Assembly: GCF_024699945.1 (NCBI RefSeq) | Contig: NZ_JAJOMY010000001.1 | Span: 1,736,001 to 1,800,000 of the forward strand | DNA: 64,000 nt | Reading direction: 5' to 3' | DNA from: Phenylobacterium sp. J426 | GTDB lineage: Bacteria > Pseudomonadota > Alphaproteobacteria > Caulobacterales > Caulobacteraceae | Shown here: piece by piece, positions 56,056-64,000 of the stretch | Layout: every line of letters starts with the position of its first letter | How positions within the stretch are numbered: the first letter of the stretch is position 1 | The notes under the pieces: model-generated | The model's database searches: none | What the model was told of the DNA's origin: nothing | What the model saw: the letters and a program-made list of their open reading frames with translations, nothing else | Translations under genes and position numbers: made by a program

Positions 56056-56621
56056 AAGATCACGCCGGTGGAGTAGAGCACGCCGCCGGTGACCAGCAGG
56101 ACGAAAGCGTACCAGGCCAGGCTGTCGATGATCGGCTTCAGCGCGATGACGACGAGCCATCCCAGCGCGAGGTACATGGCGACCCAGAACTTCCGGTCGA
56201 GGTTCTTCAGCACCAGCTTGCCGGCGGCGCCCAGCGTCGCGATCGTCCAGACGGCCGCGGTCATGCCCCAGCCCCAGGCGCCCGGCAGGCCCAGGGTGAA
56301 GGGCGTGTAGGAGCCGGCGATCATCAGGAAGATTCCGGCGTGATCCAGCCGGCGCAGCGTGGGTCGGAAGCGCGGCTTGGCGAAGTTGTAGGCTGTGGAG
56401 AAGGCCAGCATGGCCAGCACGCCGGCCGCATAGATCGAAACGCCGACCACCTGGCTGATGGAGCCCTTCGTCACGGCGATGGTCAGCAGGACGATGCCGC
56501 CCACGAGCGCGAGCGTCAGGCCGACCACATGCACGACCAGGTCCGCGCACTTGGCGGCGGGGGTCGGATAGTGGCGCGGCGGATAAGGCTTTGCCGGGCA
56601 GGTTTGGGGCGTGTCGGTCAT
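55938..56621 (-). CDS. Hemolysin III family (PAQR-like) membrane protein
   Basis: 227 residues with seven membrane helices. The family metal motif is split as usual: FSTAYNFAKP and RRLDHAGIFLMIAGSYTPFTLG in the first half, IWHGHVVAAAGAHWAAVL near the end, supplying Ser, Asp and His ligands of a PAQR-type zinc site. Function in bacteria is unclear; haemolytic activity should not be assumed. ATG 56621 (MTDTPQT) is chosen over an ATG 22 codons upstream. Confidence 0.9.
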   Translation of the reverse strand: MTDTPQTCPAKPYPPRHYPTPAAKCADLVVHVVGLTLALVGGIVLLTIAVTKGSISQVVGVSIYAAGVLAMLAFSTAYNFAKPRFRPTLRRLDHAGIFLMIAGSYTPFTLGLPGAWGWGMTAAVWTIATLGAAGKLVLKNLDRKFWVAMYLALGWLVVIALKPIIDSLAWYAFVLLVTGGVLYSTGVIFYVNKRLKFARAIWHGHVVAAAGAHWAAVLLGVVLASQH

Positions 56622-56709
56622 GGCAGGATCCATAGACCCTTCCCGTGTCACGCATGTGGCTGTCGCGTCCAGCCACATGCGGATCACATTCGATTGCCGT
56701 CTTTTGCGG

Positions 56710-58542
<1,833 letters not shown>

Positions 58543-58757
58543 GGAAAGGGGGTTCTGGACGGCTGGAGTGGCGCGCCTTCTAGGGGAGAGCGGGCCGCGC
58601 CGCCAGCAAGAACTGACCGGCCGCGACCCTATGGCCTTGAAAATGATCGTGCGGAGGACGGGCCCTGCCGCAGGAAAGTCGGGCTGCATGCACGTCGCCT
58701 CGAGGCAGAAATTTCAGCCTCTTCCGACCGGCGTTGGTATTTTGATGCTCCGCACAC

Positions 58758-58785
58758 TTGCCTTTTGTGCGCTGCAGCGTAAGTA
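58758..58785 (+). promoter_or_regulatory. Promoter of sRNA copy 2
   Basis: TTGCCT (58758-58763), 16 bases, TAAGTA (58780-58785). The predicted start near 58792 gives an RNA of about 80 bases, the usual length of this sRNA family. Confidence 0.45.
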
Positions 58786-58791
58786 GGGCTT

Positions 58792-58871
58792 CTAGGCGTC
58801 GCTGACGCCTTTGCCCTTCCTGGGCGTTTCCTCCCTATTGAACTGCCGCGCCTTCGGGCGCGGCTTTTTTT
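58792..58871 (+). ncRNA. MmgR/suhB-like small RNA, copy 2
   Basis: A first stem AGGCGTC-GCT-GACGCCT (58794-58810), a small hairpin GCCC-TTCCT-GGGC (58813-58825), the single-stranded core TTTCCTCCCT (58827-58836), then a terminator of eight pairs with a TTCG loop (58845-58864) and seven T. This is the alpha-r8/MmgR layout (Rfam suhB). The core is complementary to GGAGG ribosome-binding sites. The T-run overlaps the stop codon of the convergent amidohydrolase. It shares 29 of about 31 bases around the core with the RNA at 15767-15843. Confidence 0.75.
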
Positions 58872-59780
58872 AGGCTGCCTTGAGGGCTGACCAGTCGGCC
58901 GCGGCGAGCATGCGGGTGAGTTGCTCGATGTGCGCCTTCAGGCTCGGAAAACCGCCCGTGGGCGCCAGCGTCACCTCGTCGAGATAGAGCGCGCGGCTGA
59001 GCTCGATCTGCAGCGCATGCGTGCGCCTTGCGGGGCGGCCGTAGTGCTCGGTCGTGTAGCCGCCGGCGTAGGGCGTATTCCGAGCCACCCGATAGCCGAA
59101 GGCCTCCAGTTCGCGCTCCACGCGGGTGGGCAGCACGCCGGCGCAGGCGGCCCCGAACCGATCGCCGAGCACGATGTCGCACGGCCGGTCGCGTCCGCCC
59201 GCCTTCGCCGCCGCGGCGGGCATGGAATGCCAGTCGACCAGGATCGCGACGCCGTGCGCGGCCTGGGCGTCGGCGAGCAGGCCTTCAAGCGCGCGGTGGT
59301 ACGGCCGATGGGCCCCCTCGATGCGCTTGCGGGCCTCGGCGAAGGTGAGCTTGCGGCGGTAGATCTCCTGGCCTTCCGAGACCACCCGGGCGATGGCGCC
59401 GAGGCCGGCGGCGACCCGCGCGGTCCTTGCGCGGGCGAACTCGGGCAGTTCGTCGACGAACATCGCCGGATCGAGCTCGAAGGGCTCGCGGTTGAGGTCG
59501 ATGTAGGCCCGCGCATAGCTGGCGGTGATCACCGCCGCGCCGAACTCTGGTGCGGCGGCGATCAGATCGTCCACCAGGGCGTCCTCGGAGCGGCGGATGC
59601 TGACGGCGTCGAGCGCGGCGGCCGACATCATGTCTTCCGGATAGAGCCGGCCCGAGTGCGGCGAGGCGAACACCAGCGGGGTCGGCGGGGGCGCGCCCTC
59701 GGCGCCGCGCGGCGCAGGGTGTAGGCCGGCGCGGCGTCCGCGTCCGGTTCGGCGTCGCCGAGGCGCTCCCAGGCATTCAT
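58870..59780 (-). CDS. N-formylglutamate amidohydrolase (frameshift near 59705)
   Basis: About 303 residues. It releases formate from N-formylglutamate, the last step of one histidine degradation route, though other N-formyl compounds are possible. LVFASPHSGRLYPEDMM, SYARAYIDLNREPFELD, VDWHSMPAAAA and LQIELSRALYLDE are family motifs. The N-terminus MNAWERLGDAEPDADAAPAYTLRR from ATG 59780 joins the body only if one base is restored near 59705. Without it the frame opens at an unlikely ATG (59826). A gene of this family sits beside cpdR, as in related Caulobacteraceae. Confidence 0.88.
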
Positions 59781-59883
59781 CGTCCGCATTGAACGCCGAG
59801 CCCACGCCTTCGGTCAAAGGGTTCATCGCGAATTTACGCTTGGCCGGTTATGTTGGGCGTTCACTCCCGAGCCGACTGTCCCG

Positions 59884-60240
59884 ATGCCCCGTATCCTCCT
59901 CGCCGAAGACGACGATTCCCTGCGAGGCTTCCTCGCGCGCGCCCTTGAGCGGGCGGGCTACGACGTGACGGCGTGCGCTGACGGCGACGAGGCCGCGACC
60001 TATCTGGACGAGCCGTGGGACCTGCTGCTCACCGACATCGTCATGCCGGGCCTCGACGGCATCGAGGTGGCGCGGCAGGCGGCGGCCAAGCATCCTGGCC
60101 TACGGATCATGTTCATCACCGGCTTCGCCGCTGTGGCCCTGGCGGCCGGCGAGAAGGCGCCCGCCGGCTCCAAGGTGCTGTCGAAGCCCATCCACCTGCG
60201 TGAAATCGTCACCGAGGTGGACCGGATGATCGCCGCGTAA
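59884..60240 (+). CDS. cpdR: Single-domain response regulator CpdR
   Basis: 118 residues, a lone receiver domain. ILLAEDDDSLRGFLARALERAGYDV holds the acidic pair. Asp51 in LLLTDIVMPGLDG is the phospho-acceptor, the same number as in Caulobacter. IMFITGFAAVALAAGEKAPAGSKVLSKPIHLRE is the CpdR-specific alpha4-beta5 face. Unphosphorylated CpdR acts as an adaptor that brings ClpXP to the pole and primes degradation of cell-cycle proteins. The CckA-ChpT relay phosphorylates it. No output domain is expected. Divergent from the amidohydrolase, with 103 bases between. Confidence 0.85.
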   Translation: MPRILLAEDDDSLRGFLARALERAGYDVTACADGDEAATYLDEPWDLLLTDIVMPGLDGIEVARQAAAKHPGLRIMFITGFAAVALAAGEKAPAGSKVLSKPIHLREIVTEVDRMIAA

Positions 60241-60298
60241 GGCGCTTGCCAGCGGCCGGGGGCATGGGTATATCCCGCGCCTCCCGACGTACGGATAT

Positions 60299-60373
<75 letters not shown>

Positions 60374-60537
60374 TCCCATTTTCTTCAATAAAAACAGCTG
60401 ATTAGCCCGCGGCGGCTCGCGCCTCTTTGGCGGGCATGCGGAGCGTTGGTTCCCTGAATGGTTCCCGCTTTAGCGGCGGGGACTGCGCTGAGACGCGGCC
60501 GTTTTCCTCGGCCTGCGGTCGTGCTTTCCTCGTCCTC

Positions 60538-61045
60538 GTGAAGGTCGTTTCAGAGAAAGCTGAGCGCGAGATCGCCACTTACGAGGCCGAGCGACGCCTC
60601 GACGGCAGCTTGAGGGCGCTGGCGGCCAACATGCTCCGGGTCGTGCGTGGCGCGGGCCGGGCTTACGAGTTCAGCGGGCAGATGGCGGATGTTCTCGACG
60701 CGATGCAGGCGTACCGCGACGCGGCTGGCGTGTGGCCGTCGGACCAACAGCTCTCATCGGCGCTCAGGCTGCGTGAGCCCGACTACCTGGAGACGCTCCC
60801 GGAGCACGGGCAGGACCGCTTCTACGCCGAGCGAAGCATCGTTCGCGGCGCACTCCAGATCGCGGCGTCCGAGCTCCTCGGCCAGCAGACCCAGAAGGCC
60901 GCCGGCAGGGGACGAGTTGCGCCGGGGGCGCCAGGCCTTCGAGCGCGCCGTGGAAGCGACGCGTGCGGCTCCGGTGCGCGTGTTCACTGAGCGCCTGCCT
61001 CTGCGGCCCAAGCGTCAGAACGGCAAGCCGCCGAAGAAGCGCTAG
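60538..61045 (+). CDS. Hypothetical protein in the tRNA-bordered region (frameshift near 60908)
   Basis: About 168 residues from a GTG. Helical, charged, with no membrane segment: KVVSEKAEREIATYEAERRLDGSLRALAANMLRVVRGAG, then VLDAMQAYRDAAGVWPSDQQLSSALRL. Removing one G in the run at 60908-60911 joins the second frame, giving RDELRRGRQAFERAVEATRAAPVRVFTERLPLRPKRQNGKPPKKR, a basic tail. No family recognised. First gene after tRNA-Val. Confidence 0.55.
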
Positions 61046-61200
61046 GCTCGATTGTCTGTGTACACTTTTTGTTCTGGTTCTTGACGGCGGGCGGCCAAGG
61101 GCGCTTCAAACGGATCGGGTTGGCGCCCAGACCGAGAGCACGCGTGGGAACGCGAACGAGCCGCCGAACCCCCTTCGCCTGGGAAGCGACCATCGGCGGC

Positions 61201-61707
61201 ATGGCCGCGCAGGGTGCCCGGGTCATCCGCATCTGCAGCGAACGAAGTTGCGGCCAAGGCTCCCCTGTGGACGTGGTCGCGATTCTCGAGGCGGAGGGGC
61301 CGAGAGCGACCTTATGGAATCGTCGCCCCGCTTGCCCGCATTGCGGCGAGCGCGGCCACTACATGGCGTCACCAGGAGCGGCGACGCCGTTCCGCCCGCT
61401 GCTGAGTGACGAGCTCTGGCAGGAGGCCAAGCGCCAGCTCCTCAAAAGCCTCAGTCTATCAAAGCTGGACGTGAAGCGGATCCAGAGCTTCGCCGAGCGG
61501 GTAACCTCGCACCTTCCTGACGCACGCGGGCTTTCCGATCTCGACGCGGGGATATTCGTGACGGCGCGGATCGCATCGACAGAGGAGGTGCCGAAGGCGC
61601 TCCGCTATATGGGTGAGTGGGCGGGCCGCGACCTGCTCTATCGTGAGCTCAACGCTGGCGAGAGGAGCGTCTGGCGCCGCCGACGTTCCGGGCCGCGGCC
61701 AGTCTAG
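61201..61707 (+). CDS. Hypothetical protein with a four-Cys zinc-ribbon-like N-terminus
   Basis: 168 residues from MAAQGARVIRICSERSCGQG. CSERSC and CPHCGERGHY can form a four-Cys zinc ribbon (residues about 12-52), spaced by ALLEAEGPRATLW-like text. The rest is helical and charged (LWQEAKRQLLKSLSLSKLDVKRIQSFAERV). The frame is open upstream to 61069 but the ATG at 61201 starts the ordered part. Composition is slightly less GC-rich than the backbone genes. Function unknown; possibly a nucleic-acid-binding accessory protein. Confidence 0.55.
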   Translation: MAAQGARVIRICSERSCGQGSPVDVVAILEAEGPRATLWNRRPACPHCGERGHYMASPGAATPFRPLLSDELWQEAKRQLLKSLSLSKLDVKRIQSFAERVTSHLPDARGLSDLDAGIFVTARIASTEEVPKALRYMGEWAGRDLLYRELNAGERSVWRRRRSGPRPV

Positions 61708-61813
61708 TCGTGCCCGCTGGCGGCGTCCCAATCTGACCTCGCCATTGTCTCAGTTGACTCTGGCTGGCGCTGACACCGGTCGCGCGCACCCAAGGTCGTC
61801 GCTATGATGTGAC

Positions 61814-61993
61814 ATGGGCTATCTGCTTCACCGCATGACAACCGGCGGCATCGTCACCGAGCATTTTGCAAGCGCCACGGACGCATTGGCGCGGATGAGC
61901 GAGACCGCCAACGAAAATCCGCTAGTCGTGACTGACGAGGGAACAGACCTCGATATGGACGAGCTCGAAGCACTCGCGCTCAAGGAAAACTGA
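61814..61993 (+). CDS. Small hypothetical protein (59 aa)
   Basis: Begins MGYLLHRMTTGGIVTEHFAS, acidic C-terminal half (TDEGTDLDMDELEALALKEN). The frame lies between the zinc-ribbon-like gene and the DUF3606 gene, with no better frame on either strand. No strong ribosome-binding site is visible. No family recognised. Confidence 0.5.
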   Translation: MGYLLHRMTTGGIVTEHFASATDALARMSETANENPLVVTDEGTDLDMDELEALALKEN

Positions 61994-62104
61994 GGTGTCT
62001 AGAGAAGTCCCGCCGTGGGAACAGGCGCACCAGGCAGAGCAGACGCACGGCTGTTGAACCCGCCTCGCCGGCTGAGTCGTTCCTCCGCGCAGGAGGATGA
62101 CCGA

Positions 62105-62293
62105 ATGGGCGACGACAAGCAGAACGTGGGCGAGTCGGACCGCAGCCGGGTTTCAGGCTCGGAGCGCTATGAGGTCCGCTACTTCGCCGAGAAGCACGGG
62201 ATTACCATGGAGCAGGCCGGCGAGCTGATCGGCAAGCACGACAACGACCGGGAGACGCTGGACCGGGCCGCGGAGCAGCTGGAGGGCGGCTAG
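62105..62293 (+). CDS. DUF3606 domain protein (62 aa)
   Basis: Short helical protein with the DUF3606 pattern: SDRSRVSGSERYEVRYFAEKHGITMEQAGELIGKHDNDRETLDRAAEQL. AGGAGGA lies nine bases before the ATG. DUF3606 proteins are small, of unknown function, and frequent on alphaproteobacterial accessory DNA and plasmids. It precedes ku by 169 bases, a stretch with no visible gene. Confidence 0.82.
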   Translation: MGDDKQNVGESDRSRVSGSERYEVRYFAEKHGITMEQAGELIGKHDNDRETLDRAAEQLEGG

Positions 62294-62462
62294 AGCTAAG
62301 CCCTTGACGCGAATCACGAATCATCCAGACGGCGGCGCTTGTTAACGCTTTCAAACCCCTACATGGCGACTCCCGCGGCGCTGAGGCGCTGTGGGAGCGG
62401 CCTCGGCGCTGCCCAGCCCTCTTAGCGACGGGCCGCTTTCCCCATTCGTAGGAAGGAAGCCC

Positions 62463-63341
62463 ATGGCCGCCCGTCCCGCCTGGAACGGACACCTCAAGCT
62501 GTCGCTCGTTACCTGCCCGGTCGCGCTCTACAAGGCCACCGAGGCGGCGAAGCGCGGCGTCAGCTTCAACCTGATTGATCCGAAGACCAACGACCGCATC
62601 CGCATGAAGCCGCAGGACGCTTCCGGCGAGGAAGTGCAGCGCTCGGACCTGGTGAAGGGCTACCAGGTCGACAAGAACCTGTACGTCACCGTCACCGACG
62701 ACGAGCTGCGGGCGCTGAAGGTCGAGAGCAACGGAGCCATCCAGATCGAGCGCTTCGTGCCGGAAGCCGAGATCGATCGGCTGTACTGGGATCAGCCCTA
62801 CTACCTCGTGCCGGACGGTGATCTGGCCGTTGAGCCCTACGCCGTCATCCGCGAGGCCATGCGCCAAGGCGGCCAAGTGGCGCTTGCCCGTGTCGTGATG
62901 AACGGTCGGGAGCGGCAGTTCGCGCTTGAGGTGCGCGGCAAGGGGATCGTCGCGCACGCCATCCGCACGCATCAGGAGGTGCGCGACGCTGGGGCATACT
63001 TCGATCGCCTGCCCGAGACGAAGCCTGACGCGGCGATGGTCACCATCGCCAAGCAGATCCTGACGCAGCACGCAGGCCCCTTCGACCCCGCCTCGTTCGT
63101 CGACCGCTATCAGGCGGCCGTGCTGGAGCTCGTGGAGCGCAAGAAGGCCGAGCAGGGCATCGTCCGCGCTGGCTCGCGTAGCCGCGAGGAACCGCGGGAG
63201 GCGCAGATCATCGACCTGATGGCTGCGCTGAAGGCGAGCCTTGGCGGTGGCGCTGCGACCTCCGGTGACCGGCGCAAGCGGGCTCCTGCAAAGGCGGCTG
63301 CGAAGCCTGCCCCGGCGAAGCGCACACGGAAGGTGGGCTGA
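62463..63341 (+). CDS. ku: Ku protein (non-homologous end joining)
   Basis: 292 residues. Bacterial Ku forms a ring on broken DNA ends and recruits LigD. The core beta-barrel is complete: RPAWNGHLKLSLVTCPVALYKAT at the start, KGYQVDKNLYVTVTDDELRALK, IDRLYWDQPYYLVPDG, and the helical REAMRQGGQVALARVVMNGRERQ. The C-terminus is a Lys/Ala/Arg-rich tail (APAKAAAKPAPAKRTRK) that binds DNA. No ligD lies in the window. GGAAGG precedes the ATG. Its place in a tRNA-bordered region next to spanin-like genes suggests carriage on an integrated element. Confidence 0.93.
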   Translation: MAARPAWNGHLKLSLVTCPVALYKATEAAKRGVSFNLIDPKTNDRIRMKPQDASGEEVQRSDLVKGYQVDKNLYVTVTDDELRALKVESNGAIQIERFVPEAEIDRLYWDQPYYLVPDGDLAVEPYAVIREAMRQGGQVALARVVMNGRERQFALEVRGKGIVAHAIRTHQEVRDAGAYFDRLPETKPDAAMVTIAKQILTQHAGPFDPASFVDRYQAAVLELVERKKAEQGIVRAGSRSREEPREAQIIDLMAALKASLGGGAATSGDRRKRAPAKAAAKPAPAKRTRKVG

Positions 63342-63347
63342 AACGCA

Positions 63348-63379
63348 AAGGCCCCGCCAGCGCGAAGCTGACGGGGCCG
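63348..63379 (+). terminator. Hairpin after ku, possible terminator
   Basis: GGCCCCG-C-CAGC and GCTG-A-CGGGGCC pair with one mismatch around GCGAA. No T-run follows, so termination strength is doubtful. It separates ku from the convergent spanin-like genes. Confidence 0.45.
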
Positions 63380-63445
63380 GTGCAACATAGAAAGGGCGGC
63401 CAGGCAAGGCCGTGTGCCTCTAACTTTTGAGAGGCGGCGCGGGTT

Positions 63446-63730
63446 TCAGGGCGGCGCGCAGCTCACGTCCTGCATCCCGTTCGCCACCGCCCACCTGCAC
63501 AGCCGGCCGACCTGCGCTTGCAGCCCCCTGCCCCAGCTGAGCACCGCCGCGCTGTAGTCGTTCGCGGCCTTCTCAGAGATCAGCGCCTCATCGGGCACTC
63601 GCGGCTCCGGCGGCGCCAGCAGATCGGCACGCGGGGGGTAAGCCTGATGCACCTCCGGCTTGCTGTGCGCGCACGCGGCACAGGTAAGCGAGGCGAGCAG
63701 CACTAGGGCGGTTGTCGTCTTCCTGGTCAT
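63446..63730 (-). CDS. Rz1-like outer-membrane spanin lipoprotein
   Basis: 94 residues. N-terminal lipoprotein-type signal (TTTALVLLASLTCAAC, lipid-anchored Cys near residue 20), then a Pro-rich stretch (YPPRADLLAPPEPRVP) typical of Rz1. The gene starts inside the Rz-like gene in another frame, overlapping it by 143 bases and running past its end, the classic overlapped spanin arrangement. Such pairs fuse inner and outer membranes at phage lysis. The lipobox is imperfect, so the call rests mostly on the pairing. Confidence 0.6.
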   Translation of the reverse strand: MTRKTTTALVLLASLTCAACAHSKPEVHQAYPPRADLLAPPEPRVPDEALISEKAANDYSAAVLSWGRGLQAQVGRLCRWAVANGMQDVSCAPP

Positions 63731-63941
63731 CGGCTTTCTCCAGCTCCCGTTGCAGTTCGGCCATTCGCCGGGCGTCGGCGAGGCGTTGTTCGGCGGCGAC
63801 CTCCTTGGCGGCGGAGTCGATCGTCACGGCGTCAGTGATTGCGGCGGCGCGGCGCTCGGCCTGGCGGGCGGCTTCACGGCGCTCCCCGACATGCACGGCG
63901 AGCATCCAGGCCAGGGTGAGCAGCAGCAGGCCCACGCCCAC
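63588..63941 (-). CDS. Rz-like inner-membrane spanin, possibly 5' partial
   Basis: At least 117 residues. An N-terminal membrane helix (GVGLLLLTLAWMLAVHV), then a coiled coil (residues about 20-75, ERREAARQAERRAAAI and EQRLADARRMAELQRELEKADDQED) and a Cys-containing end (LCRVR, PPACRS). The frame stays open upstream to the window edge (LATAFLWIRSNRLIAGLAG), so the true start may lie outside. Layout matches i-spanins. Holin and endolysin genes would be expected upstream on the minus strand, beyond position 64000. Confidence 0.6.
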   Translation of the reverse strand: MGVGLLLLTLAWMLAVHVGERREAARQAERRAAAITDAVTIDSAAKEVAAEQRLADARRMAELQRELEKADDQEDDNRPSAARLAYLCRVRAQQAGGASGLPPACRSAGAAGAASAR

Positions 63942-64000
63942 CCCGGCCAGGCCCGCGATCAGGCGGTTCGAGCGGATCCAGAGGAACGCGGTGGCGAGCA

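Overview
High-GC alphaproteobacterial chromosome, most likely Caulobacteraceae (Caulobacter/Phenylobacterium-like). The evidence is a CpdR-type response regulator beside an N-formylglutamate amidohydrolase, a TipF-like EAL protein, an alphaproteobacterial BamF-like (DUF3035) lipoprotein beside lspA-ileS, a CIRCE-controlled groESL operon, and a transketolase-zapA-[6S RNA]-formyltetrahydrofolate cyclo-ligase neighbourhood. Nearly all of the window reads as ordinary chromosomal backbone. The last 3.6 kb, after a tRNA-Val(GAC), looks like the edge of an integrated element.

Layout. 0-5.5 kb: transketolase, a coiled-coil protein, ZapA, a convergent lipid desaturase, a probable 6S RNA, folate cyclo-ligase and a YmdB-type phosphoesterase. 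5.5-14.8 kb: a membrane hybrid kinase, a holin-like membrane protein, an enoyl-CoA hydratase, groEL/groES with CIRCE, a cyclopropane fatty acid synthase and an acyl-CoA dehydrogenase. 15-21 kb: a TSUP exporter with a convergent sRNA, an acetyltransferase, tadA, an RsuA/RluB-type pseudouridine synthase, rsmD and a second hybrid kinase. 21-31 kb: mutL, a TraB/GumN protein, bamF-lspA-ileS, ribF, a MaoC hydratase and a HAD hydrolase. 31-38.9 kb: tipF, an ECF42-type sigma factor with its DGPF partner, and a beta-oxidation/electron-transfer group (3-hydroxybutyryl-CoA dehydrogenase, etfA, etfB, ATP:cobalamin adenosyltransferase). 39-46.8 kb: tandem TetR regulators, a glutathione transferase, an alpha/beta hydrolase, a divergent pair of peptidoglycan enzymes, a Rieske oxygenase and a GH13 glucosidase. 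46.8-58.8 kb: a divergent ClpP paralogue, an M20 peptidase, an extensin-like protein, a cytochrome c/PQQ-propeller dehydrogenase, an SDR, a CsgG-like protein, an aminotransferase, a hemolysin III family protein, typA and a second sRNA. 58.9-60.4 kb: N-formylglutamate amidohydrolase, cpdR and tRNA-Val. 60.4-64 kb: small unknown genes, DUF3606, Ku and an overlapping spanin-like pair.

A dominant technical feature is about 16 single-base frameshifts in conserved genes (including groEL, tkt, mutL and etfB). Most are an extra base in a short homopolymer. This looks like an uncorrected indel pattern in the assembly rather than gene decay, so the affected genes are annotated as single CDSs with the shift position given.

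No clearly new multi-gene system was found. The best leads are two MmgR/suhB-like sRNAs with UUUCCUCCC cores, both ending against the stop codon of a convergent gene; two PsrA-like operators in front of acyl-CoA/SDR genes; and the tRNA-bounded accessory tail with Ku and spanins.
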